Below are positions 1 through 9,352 of a stretch of DNA of 64,000 nucleotides, piece after piece. A program made the translations under genes and the position numbers. Each line of letters starts with the position of its first letter. Positions within the stretch are counted from its first letter, which is position 1. The DNA is taken from contig JARKIF010000134.1 in assembly GCA_029378245.1 (NCBI GenBank), positions 1 through 64,000 of the forward strand, given 5' to 3'. This DNA is from Roridomyces roridus (taxonomy: Eukaryota; Basidiomycota; Agaricomycetes; Agaricales; Mycenaceae). Below the pieces are notes generated by a model. That model was not told the origin of the DNA, did not search any database, and saw nothing but the letters and a program-made list of their open reading frames with translations.

Positions 1-544
1 TTCTTTTTGTCGATCACGAGCAGCATGTATATAGTGAAGAAGACGTACAGAGTCGACATTGTTCAAGAATGGGCTGAAAAAAATGAAGATCGATGACATG
101 CACCCAACAACCGGACCCGAATCGAACGGGTTGCGGTCAACAACCAGACGTGTCTGCGCATGCCCTCAGGTCCCAATATCCTGTTTTACCATCGTCAATC
201 TCGGTTCCATAATCCAGTCTCTCAACATACCTCCATGAAAGGGCCAACTGGTGAATTTGATTCAACCTAAAGGAACCCCAAAGAGGGTGGAAGATCAAAT
301 TCAACCTGCAGCTGGTTGAATTTCACCCTAATCCAGCTCCATAGTGACTAGCACTCAACTACTGGCTAGTCCACAAGGACTGAAAAAAGGTGTTCGGAGT
401 CCATCGTGGGGTGGAATTATACTCGACCCCGAATCGAACGGGGTGGCACTTTGAGCGGGGGTACTGCACGCCTTTTACACCTTAGATCAGATGTCTACAA
501 GTGTGTGTAGATGCATTCCTGTGGCCCGCAACACTGACCATTTT

Positions 545-913
545 GCCCGCAGAGGACCTCGGTGCTCAGTTCCTCATGTCTACTTGGCCAACCCCCAACC
601 CTGCCGTTCGTGCGGAGGTGGACGAGTTGTGCCAGACGCTCACCCACAAGTTGGTGCCCATTGCCGCCTACGACATCGATGGCCTCATTATCCCCCCTGG
701 CGACTACGTTCACAAGCTCCCCAGTGCTGTGGTGGAGGCACGCTTCACTGTCTCCCACGTCAAGATCGGTGGCACTCATACTATTCGGCCGACATCGCCC
801 AGCTCGATGTCCTGGTGGAGCCGTCCGTCCTGCCCGCTCGCACCTCTCCCGTCAAGCGTGGTGCTGACATTAGCTTGGTGTCGCCCACCCACAAGAAGGC
901 TCGCAAAGACTAG
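545..913 (+). pseudogene. 3' fragment of an unrecognised ORF inside the 512-1128 insertion
   Basis: The frame open from 501 encodes a plausible soluble domain (residues reading LMSTWPTPNPAVRAEVDELC and on through VEARFTVSHVKIGG) up to about position 770. It then loses frame: the sequel ADIAQLDVLVEPSVLPARTS, ending in a basic SPTHKKARKD tail, is in the frame that stops at 911-913. A one-base indel near 770-780 therefore separates two halves that look like one protein. The true start lies outside the preserved segment. I do not recognise the family; the position inside a TSD-flanked insertion suggests a transposon-borne or retroposed gene. Confidence 0.4.
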
Positions 914-937
914 TTACTAATTTATATGTCCCCTTTC

Positions 938-1034
938 GTAGCGTCTCTCTTTTGTAGCTTTATCTCTCTCTTGTATCATCTCTCTCTTGTAGCGTCTCTC
1001 TCTTGTAGCGTCTCTCTCTTGTAGCGTCTCTCTG
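938..1034 (+). repeat. Short tandem repeat, about 16-bp unit
   Basis: About six units of GTAGCGTCTCTCTCTT and variants lie directly after the stop codon of the fragment above and inside the same insertion. They are part of its 3' region. Confidence 0.7.
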
Positions 1035-2838
1035 TTAATATATTACGGCTGGCTCCGGTTCTCCTCCCCTTCCCGCAAGCAAGGTTTTAGCTGGCAAAGC
1101 CAGCGCTTCCGAGTGCATTCCTGTGGCCAGAAGTATGGGTGTTTGTATCAATCGCTGCTTCGCCGGGCTTGTTTGGTTGAATGGCATACGGAACTATGGA
1201 CAGAATAAAGACGTGACTGTTGCGGAAAAAAGGCACCTCTCACGGGGGATTTCTATATACGTACTACCACGCTCCGAATCGAACGGGATGCTCAACCTCG
1301 GTAGTTGTTGTACATGTCGAACCCGGTATACTTACGGTATGTGCCGCATTTCCATGGCCGTCATAGTGACGCTTCAACGCAAGGGATCCATGGTTGAATG
1401 TACACTAAGTAGACCGTGGGTCTTGAAGACAGAATCCGCCGAGTCAAGGGTTGAATAAAAAGATTCTTCGGTGAGTTGCGAACATCACCGTCAGGTCCCA
1501 AGTACTGTGAGGGCGGAAATTTGAGCGGATATCTACTTTGGGCTCATTTGCCCGGTTGTCTTGGAAGAAGCATGGAATCAACAGAACGATCGCCGGGAAA
1601 CCCAAAAGGACGAAGCACGCAACACTAGGGCGAGACCCCGATATCAAACGGGTTACCGTCGCGGGGCAATGACTGAGTGTCCCCTTCGTATCTATGTAGT
1701 CTCGTTTCCTGCACTCCTTCAAGTTGGTCTTGGACTTCATGGAGCTGTAGAGAATCGAAACTGTTGACTGTTAAAGCGGACCTTGGGAGAAAGGGACACA
1801 AAAAAGACTCACCCGGACGATCGTGGTCGCAAAAGGCTGCACAGAGTCGAGGGTTATTGAAAAAGTACTCACAAGGGAAAAAATGTGGCGGCGAAAACTC
1901 CGAGGAGAATCCGTACCAGAGCCCGAATCCAACTGGCTGCGGAACAGCAACTTGAAGATGGGTAGTTTTCCGTCAGGCCTTTGCCTGATACCCCGTGAAG
2001 TGTTCCACCAATTCTTGCGGTCTTCCTGGACGTAGTAGAGAAGTACAGAATCCCCTGTCACTTGAAACTGCCCGAGGGAGTCTAGTGGCCAAAAACGGTG
2101 TCGGTGTAGACTCAGGAAACGGAACCGAATCGAACGGGTTCCGCCAGTCAGGCCCTATGTATGGCAAGTCGTGTGGGGTGGGTCTCAGCCTTCACAACTG
2201 AAAGCCCAGTTACTCGCCGGAAATAAAATACCTGGCAACCTTCAAAATTCGTTCTTCCGTTAAATATGTGCCGCAGCCATACAGATTTGGAACTGTTGAA
2301 GGAGACTGATATCCTGAGGGACTAAAAAACCTTGTGGGCCATGGAATACTGGAAAACAGCCGAGTCTGATTTGAATGGGTCGCGGCCGACCAAGCTGAGC
2401 GCATCACCCAGACGCTTCTGAATCATCGCATTCAGATTCCCTTTGCAGTTGAACCAGGTTGAAGATACACACACCCTGTTCAGTTTGGGGAATCGAGACC
2501 GTCTCGGACTTTGAAGAGAGCTCGAGATCTTGAACCTCAGCGGGGGGAAAAAACCCAGTCCGATTATTTCGAATAATGCCATGCCAGGCCCGAGTCGAAC
2601 GGGTTGCAGCCAAGTTGCAACTTGCTGGGAGGTGCTGTGCGTTCAAATCGATAGCTGCATGAGGGGCGGTTCTGGGCAAGAGGTTCGTGAGGTGAGTGTT
2701 CGCATGGAAACCTTCTTCGGGTTTCTTCGGCTCCAATATTCGGTGTAATCTAGACCACCGGCCTAATCTGATCTTTCTACGACCTTCTGTTTGCTTGCCA
2801 AACAGTGACTAATCGACTCTCTCTTGCTTACTACCACC

Positions 2839-3658
2839 ATGTCCAACACCCTCCCCGACCTCCCTTACGCCTACGATGGCCTTGAGCCCTACATCTCCAA
2901 GCAGATCATGGAGCTCCACCACAAGAAGCACCATCAGACCTACGTCAACGCCCTCAACGCTGCCGAGGCTTCCTACGCCAAAGCCGCCAGTCCCAAGGTC
3001 AGTCCTCGAGTCCCTGTCCTCTGCATCCCTGCTCATCGTAATATCTAGGAACGCATCGCATTGCAGGCTGCGCTCAAGTTCAACGGTGGTGGTGAGTACC
3101 TGTCCTATTCATCCTCGCCTTCTCATCCTTATCGCGATCGATCAGGCCACATCAACCACTCGCTCTTCTGGAAGAACCTGCCCCGTCGAGCGAGAAGGGT
3201 GGCAAGGGCGGCGTCCTCAGCGAAGGACCTCTCAAAGAGGCCATCGTTGCGTCCTTTGGCAGCCTCGACAACCTCAAGAAGGAGTTTAACGCTGCGACGC
3301 TCGGGATTCAGGGTTCCGGCTGGGGATGGCTCGTGCGTTATCGCCATTATTGCGTTATACCGGCAAATTGACTGACCGGGCGTGGGATAGGGCTTGAACC
3401 CTTCGACCAAGCGTCTTGAGATTGCGACGACCGCGAACCAGGACCCTCTCCTCACCCTCGTCCCCCTCATCGGCGTCGACATCTGGGAGCACGCGTTCTA
3501 CCTCCAGTACCTCAACGTCAAGGCTGATGTGCGTGATACATACGAATCCGACCTTTCTTCCGAGATCTGACTTGTCTTCGTAGTACCTCAACGCCATCTG
3601 GTCCGTCATCAACTTTGACGAGGCGCAGATTCGCTTGGTCGAGGGCTCCAAGCTCTAA
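2839..3658 (+). pseudogene. Fe/Mn superoxide dismutase, cytosolic type, with a 1-nt frameshift
   Basis: Five exons (2839-2997, 3067-3091, 3146-3332, 3391-3528, 3584-3658) joined by GT...AG introns give a normal-length Mn-SOD, the enzyme that dismutates superoxide. Metal ligands and their contexts are present: [22 protein letters not shown], then [11 protein letters not shown]. The protein starts [20 protein letters not shown] with no mitochondrial presequence, suggesting a cytosolic form. In exon 3 the frame breaks at 3180-3184: after WKNL only CC precedes CCG TCG AGC, where one further base (a GCC alanine codon) would restore ...[10 protein letters not shown].... Everything downstream is well conserved, so this is either a very young pseudogene or an assembly error at a run of four C. 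Confidence 0.88.
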
Positions 3659-4180
3659 TCGGTGAGTCTACTTGGCGATGTTTTCTTATCCATCTGACGC
3701 AACTCCACAGGCGAACGATGAAGGAACGAAGAAGAAATAAATGAACGTCTTGTACTTCCCGTACTGTACTTGATTGAAAAAGGATTGCATTGTAACTCGA
3801 TAACTTCTTTGTGTGAGTGGTGTGCGGCCGTCGGCGGCGGGGCTGGACCCATGGACTTCTTCGAGGCTCCGCGGTGACGTAGATAAGAGCTGCGGCAACT
3901 CATGCAGGCGGCAGACGGAGACGGATTGCATCTCTTTCAGTAGGCCGGCGCCCGAAGCGCGGTCGTGGAAATGTCATGAAACCGAGAATCAAGTACGTAC
4001 CAGCTGGCTTTCGAAGCCCGTGCTGTATTCGAGGACCTGGTCGACATTCAGGAGCTGCCACTGGTGTGTTGCCTCACTGTATTCCAGTACCGAAATCACT
4101 TGATCAATCCCCGTTCCGCGCTGACAGCACGGCGCGGCACGTCCCTTGCCTTTAACCACCACCACGCTCCGCCCCCTGCG
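3659..4180. other. Intergenic, nothing recognised
   Basis: This stretch follows the SOD gene. I see no gene, RNA or repeat that I can support. Confidence 0.5.
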
Positions 4181-4181
4181 C

Positions 4182-5215
4182 ATGTCGCTGTTTCGCACCT
4201 TCTCCGAAATCCCAGTGCCACCGCAACTCTGGCAAGTACTACGCAGCCTCCAAGTCGCTCGTTAAATCCGATCCAACTCGAAACGACTGTCCGAGATAAC
4301 TTACTCGATATCAAGCGTTAACTTCCTTCCACTGTCTTCCTCGGGCATCTTCCTCCTCCTGTGCATCGGCGTCTTCCCCGGCTCAGGACCCAGGATAAAA
4401 CACACTGGACTCGGCCGATGTATAGCTTCCTGTGGCTCGCCGCGCATATACCACGACACCAGCAAGGCGAAGGCCATGGCCACGCTCTTCCACTTGGCGC
4501 ACCACTCCGGAGGTCCGCACGCCGGCACGTACGCACTCTACCCTCTTGATATCTCATCGTCGTCATCGCCGGGCGTGCTCGTCGACACCGTTTGAGAACC
4601 CCACCCAGACACGGGCTTCCCGGTTTGTACCCCAATCTCACCCTTCGTCCGCATGGTCGGCGAGGTGTACTGGTAACGTTCATCAATCATTGGCGTTCTT
4701 GGCTATTGAAGGATGTCAGTCCGAGTCGTCCGTCGACCCCGAGGTGGCCTGTTCGCTACACCGGCTCGTGAGATTCTACCGTCGTGCGTATTCTTGCTCT
4801 CGAGCTGACCCATCTACTGACTCACTTAGTATGCACTGCTTTGTGCGCGCTCGAATGCTCTATCATTGGGCGCGGCATGATTGAAACTATTGGGTTGAAT
4901 CCAAACCCAATGAGAGCACGGCAGTTGGTTCATCTACGGCGGTTCGCATGCGACGAGTACGACGGAAGGCGTTTAACGCGGTCATTAGCATTCCTGGCTA
5001 TACTCGTCCGTCGACTCCGAGCTGTAGCGTATCTGACTAATTTTTGATAGACACGGTGTCCGTGCCCCAATGCGCCGGCTCGATCGGAATCGGGAATCTT
5101 CGCGTTGGTAGGCCAGTGTGGGACGGTGGATGTGCAGGATTGTATCGAGACGGCGAGCTGTGTGTTTCGGTGGAGGAAGGGGAGGCAGTTCGTTGTTGGG
5201 GGAAGTGATGGAGGG
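4182..5215 (+). pseudogene. Unrecognised, probably decayed gene
   Basis: Several short stretches look exon-like: a start at 4182 (MSLFRTFSEIPVPPQLWQ), a piece near 4475-4590 (MATLFHLAHHSGGPHAGTYA) and a piece after a tag acceptor at 5050 (TVSVPQCAGSIGIGNLRVGR) running to a stop near 5206. They are interrupted by stops, and I could not join them with convincing splice sites. A related pair of short segments (TTGGCGTTCTTGGCTAT near 4689 and TTAGCATTCCTGGCTAT near 4985) hints at an internal duplication. No family is recognised, and this may be several unrelated fragments. Confidence 0.2.
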
Positions 5216-5249
5216 TTTCCAAGACACCGTTTCTTAGCGCGCATCGCAA

Positions 5250-6160
5250 GTCCGTCTACTCTAGCTTGAAGATCAGATCAGCTAACTCGACGCATTAGTT
5301 ATGGGACGGTTCCGGGACGGTGTAGGTTCAAGTTGTGGCGGAAATAGCGGTGACTTTCATTGAAATTCAATTTCTCCATTGATCGGATACTGAATTGTTC
5401 AATTGTTTCGAGGGCTCGGTGGATTCTTACCTCCGTTCAGGACGATCGAGAAAATAGGGGTGTTTACAAGGTCAGGTCAGTTTTTTTCTTCTGGTTTTTT
5501 TTTTCCAACGGGCGCCGAATGTTTGGTTCAGGCATCAGTGGCACCATCTGTTGATGGAACTTCTGCCGAGTCTTCTCACGGCCACCCGTTTCTTCCTTCA
5601 TTTCATAGCGGAGATTTCCTGTTGGGGATCGCATGTGCATGCGACTCTCCGCACTAGGCTTGTCGCACCAGGTACCGTTTTCAATCATTGGACCTGATCT
5701 TGGTGACCAGCTGATTGCCAGCGGAGGTCCGTTTGAAACCGACGTTCCTATCACAGTGTCTACTTGCCAACCAAATGCTTGATATGTATTCGCCAAGTGC
5801 TCGCCCCCAATCTCGCAGACAGAAGTTCCGCCGGCCCTGTTGGGTGAAGATTTACGCGCCATCAGGGGCCCCGCACTGAAAATGTGGGGTAGTGACGACC
5901 GATCGGAGCATCAGGCGGGGCACGGCGGCCGAAGAGCCGTTCCTTATTTCACCCCCCTCCCAGTGGGCGGAGGAGGGCCGCGAAAAATGCTACTACGGAT
6001 GACTGCCTAGGAATAAATCGGGCGTGGTACTGAATCAGTTCACAGAGGGGGCTAATGCTGGCCAATGTGGGTCTCGATATCGCTTCGCCAAGTCCCTCGA
6101 TCGCTTGAAATGGTCATGGGCTCTGTCAACATGTCAAATTGTTCATACGGGGAAATACTT
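5250..6160. other. Gene-poor stretch before the duplicated block
   Basis: Only out-of-context ORFs of up to 132 codons occur here and none resembles a known protein. The stretch is not shared with copy 2 of the large duplication, which begins at 6163. Confidence 0.4.
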
Positions 6161-6202
6161 GCCCACACGCCCCGTGTGGCCGCTTGACCTTGTCAATTGA
6201 CA

Positions 6203-6210
6203 TATAAAAA
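6203..6210 (+). promoter_or_regulatory. TATA box of the aquaporin gene (copy 1)
   Basis: TATAAAAA lies 75 bases before the start codon at 6285, in a CAATTGACATATAAAAACC context conserved in copy 2 (40651-40658). Confidence 0.55.
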
Positions 6211-6284
6211 CCGGATGTCAAGAAGAAAGCTCCGGTCTCCTCTGTACCTTCCCCTCCCCCACCTACCCGCGACACACACACAAA

Positions 6285-7731
6285 ATGCCGCGCGCAGTTT
6301 CCGACGCCAACATCAATCGTATCGTCTACCGGGGAGAGTTGAGCAAGCGTGGCCGGGGCATGCAGGCTTGGGAGCGCATGCGTCACGGTAAGGCACACTG
6401 GATGGTGGAGTGCATTGCGGAGGCGGTGAGTCGTCGTCGTCCTCCACACACCTTCTGACGAAATCTGACTGTTCTTCGTAGATGGGCGTGTTTTTCTAGT
6501 GCGTGCTTCGCCGACTCCCAAGCCCCGACTTTTTTTTTGACCACCCTTGATAGCGTGTACGCCGGTGTCGGTTCTCAGGCTGCCTATGTTGTCGGGGGCC
6601 TGATCGAGACGCCCCTTTCTTGTGAGCATCCTGTCTGGATCTGCGTACCTGCGACGTAATTGACCATGGGGTTAGCGCTTTTCCAGGTCGGCTGGGCCTA
6701 CGCGATGGGAATTCTCTTCGCCATCACAATGTGCTCGGCGACTTCAGGCGGACATTTTAATCCCGCTGTGACCATCGTCAACTGTGTCTTGCATGGGTTC
6801 CCCCCGCTGAAGGGTCTCCGGTGCGTCGTGCTGTTGTTTAGGGCATCGTTTGTAGACTGACTGACTTTGGGCGCAGCTACATCTGCTCGCAAATTTTTGG
6901 TGGATACATCGCGTGTCTGTTGATCTACGTGCAGTACAGCACCATGATCAAGGGCATCGAAGCAGCTACGCCCGCCGCGACTCTGGCTGCCATCCAGTTC
7001 ACGCCCAACGGCCCGGCCGGCATCTTTGGCAACTACCTGCTGCCGGGCTCCAACATCGGCCATGTCTTCGTTAACGAGTTTGTCGTCGTGCGTTTCCATC
7101 TCTCTTGTTGTGAAGCGAAAGCTAATTGGAGCTTCAGGACTTCCTCCTGGGTGTGGTCATCTGCGGTTGTATCGATCCTAGCAATGTCCTCATCCCGCCG
7201 GCTTTCGCCCCCATCGTCATCGCTCTGGCTTAGTGCGTGTCACTCTGACTGTGGCTCGTCAGTCGTGCTCATCTTCATTTAGCGCCGCTTTCATCTGGGG
7301 CTACGCTCCCATTGGACTTTCCGCCAACGCCGCGCGTGACTTGGGTGGACGCTTTGCTGCGTTGACTATTTGGGGCAAAGGCGGTATGTGCTATTGCTTC
7401 ATTTCATTTTACGGCAGGCTGACCATGTGGATGCGTAGCTGTTGGGTCTTCCAAGGGCTACGCCGCGCTTACTGCCTTGACTAACATCCCCGCCACCCTT
7501 CTTGGGTTCATCTTCTACGAGACTTTGTTGGCAGACTCGGACCGCGGTATGTTCCCCTCTATCTTTCGATGTCTGATTCCTGTTTGCTCATACGCCGTAG
7601 TCGTTCCCCAAGCGAACCGTGAGTTCTACGATGTGCATGCGCTGCACAAACGCACGGGCCACACTCTCGGCGACGATGACTCGCACGAGTCCGAGGGCAA
7701 GGGCCATGTCGGGACTTTTGAGCGCGTCTAG
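6285..7731 (+). CDS. Aquaporin / aquaglyceroporin (MIP family), copy 1, intact
   Basis: Nine exons (6285-6425, 6482-6498, 6554-6621, 6676-6820, 6877-7087, 7138-7232, 7283-7383, 7439-7546, 7601-7731) splice in frame. The product is a membrane channel for water and possibly glycerol. It has a hydrophilic N-terminus starting MPRAVSDANINRIVYRGELS, membrane segments such as GWAYAMGILFAITMC, the first pore motif SGGHFNPAVT and the second half-pore GLSANAARDLGGR. The second motif is Asn-Ala-Ala-Arg-Asp instead of the usual NPARD, a change seen in both copies. The C-terminus is acidic and His-rich. The acceptor for exon 4 is the TTAG at 6675, which gives SLFQVGWAY; the later CAG would break the frame. 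Membrane location and transport follow from the family; the substrate is not predictable here. Confidence 0.88.
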
Positions 7732-8170
7732 ATCGTCTGTGGTTCATGAAATTACGCTCGGGTAATGCATACGCTTGGGGATGGATGGATGGATTGAATG
7801 TACTTTATTATCGTGTAAGTATGCCGACTATTGACAATTGAAACGGACGACAACGGACGGACGGCGTATTGAATTGAGGTCTGGTTCCTCGAGAACTGTG
7901 AGGTAAGATGTAACGATGCCCGCTGTCTGGAGTTTACGGACTGACACCGGAAAGGCTTGAAATCTAATGTTTGAAGCGAAACGCTGGCACATCCACATGG
8001 TTGCATTGCACCGTCCGTTGACCTCTGAATCTTTGATGGGCGCCTCGGCGGAACAATTGATCTCCGTTGAAAGTTTGAAACAATACAGCCCCGCAACTTC
8101 CTAGTTCTACATCGGACAGCTCACAAGGGTCTCACGGCGGTACGCATGCCTCGTTGTAAAACCAAGTAAT
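7732..8170. other. Intergenic sequence shared by both duplicated copies
   Basis: This is the downstream region of the aquaporin, also present at 42181-42590 with small indels. No gene seen. Confidence 0.5.
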
Positions 8171-8181
8171 CATTGGTCGTA

Positions 8182-9029
8182 ACCTGTTCGATTCGGGCTC
8201 GGCAAGTTCGAGATGTTCATCCTTTTCGGCGTTGATTATGATACCATATTCAACCGGCCAGAGAGGAGAGGAACTGGGCTATCCGTGCGCACACTCAAAT
8301 GACCACTCAGAGGACTTACAGCACGACCTAATGGCGATTGACGCGCCTGTACATAGTACCCAGCTGGCTGGGACCGCAACCCGTTCGATTCGGATCCGGT
8401 TCTTGTTTGGTCAATTCCCTGCCTTTTTTTGTGGCCCTTGTGTTCTCGGTGCGCTTCCTCTCCAACGGTCTCAATTCTGTAATTCTACATGTAGGTCACC
8501 ATTCATTGGTTGGAAAATTACCCGGCTTATTGGGCCGCAGCCCGCAGTCCGTTTGATTCGGGGGTGGGTACTGCCAGGCGGGCAAGGCCCGTCTTCTATG
8601 AGGACAAATTGGTCATCGTTTTCTTCCGGTCCACAAGCATCCTTTTCCCTGGATATTTATGTCGAGGATTGGAAAGGAGCTATCGATGCGAACGCTGGAA
8701 TCTTGTTGCTGCGCATATTGCACGCCTGGTTGAATATTATTCCATGTTACAACCTACGCTTCAGGTCTTTTTCTCTGGACGTCTTCATGCATATATACCG
8801 CCGCTTTCAAGTTGGAGAGCTCCTGACTGACAACCTGAGAATTGAGTCTGCTTCTTCGGGAACTGTGAGCTAAGATCCACGATGTCATGTGCGTGTCCAA
8901 CGACGCTCGCTATCTGGAACTTGGAAGTCTAGACAATTCAAGCTTATTTATGTCTTTCGAAAAATTTGGTTATTTATAGCACTATCACCTGAGTTCAGAG
9001 TTAGTGCTGCGTGTCCCGTTCGACCCGGT
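8182..9029 (+). repeat. Cluster of tRNA-like (Pol III type) repeats
   Basis: Box B-like T-arm motifs lie at 8182-8199, 8378-8395, 8547-8563 and 9013-9029 on the plus strand; the second is followed by a T-run near 8424. The element around 8365 (AGCTGGCTGGGACCGCAACC before the T-arm) is nearly the same as one at 47530. Confidence 0.45.
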
Positions 9030-9073
9030 GCCGGGGGATGTTCTGCTGCTGGAGAGCAGGGATAAAGCGGAGT

Positions 9074-9271
9074 CTACATTCCTCGATGTTTTGCGCGATG
9101 TTCAAGATGTTGGTGTCCGCGGTGCTGAGCTATTAATATTGTACAATTTTTTAGTTGACGCCATGGAATAGTTCCTTGGCCAACCCAAGTAAAATGCTTA
9201 AGCTGACTCCAGCTGAGGAGTGCGTGTGACCCAGAATTTACAATCAAATAGCTAGTCCATGTCTGTAACAT
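9074..9271 (-). pseudogene. F-box-family protein fragment, copy 1
   Basis: A short ORF (LLSWSQLKHFTWVGQG...) matches the longer fragment at 43348-43701 in the second block. In this copy the reading frame is lost after the LKHFTW segment. WSQLKHFTW followed by leucine-rich text is typical of the C-terminal half of agaric F-box proteins, so this is probably the remnant of a second F-box gene next to the main one. Confidence 0.35.
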
Positions 9272-9352
9272 ACAGATGATCAGACATCCTCGTACTCGGC
9301 CTGACTCTTCGAACGCCTTGATGAGTATTCAGTTGAAACAAAAGGGGGCAAC

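Larger units (their letters stand above)
512..1128 (+). mobile_element. 587-bp insertion flanked by 15-bp direct repeats
   Basis: The 15-mer TGCATTCCTGTGGCC occurs at 512-526 and again at 1114-1128, exactly bracketing 527-1113. The flanks outside belong to the surrounding SINE-like island. No terminal inverted repeats are visible. A 15-bp target-site duplication without TIRs is the usual footprint of target-primed retroposition (LINE-type), often with 5' truncation. Inside lie the 3' end of a protein-coding sequence, then a short tandem repeat, then an 80-base tail with a small hairpin (GCTGGCAAAGCCAGC). Element class is inferred; no reverse transcriptase is present. Confidence 0.6.
60..2620 (-). 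repeat. Cluster of tRNA-like (Pol III type) SINE-like repeats
   Basis: This stretch holds no convincing host gene. On the minus strand a tRNA T-arm-like motif, CCCGTTCGATTCGGG or close variants, recurs at about 115-131, 426-444, 1273-1288, 1636-1652 (degenerate), 1921-1937 (degenerate), 2121-2142, 2365-2380 (degenerate) and 2588-2604. Its core fits the Pol III box B consensus GWTCRANNC. For most copies a run of five or more T on the minus strand (A on the plus strand, for example near 80, 382, 1226, 1857, 2092, 2322 and 2547) follows 25 to 60 bases downstream, as a Pol III terminator would. I infer a family of tRNA-derived SINEs or related Pol III units in loose tandem. The box A halves are degenerate, so activity is unknown. 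Confidence 0.5.

Noticed and set aside
5464..5862. 132-codon minus-strand ORF
   Set aside because: No recognisable domain, a poly-Lys end from a T-run, and no splice or promoter context; not supported as a gene.
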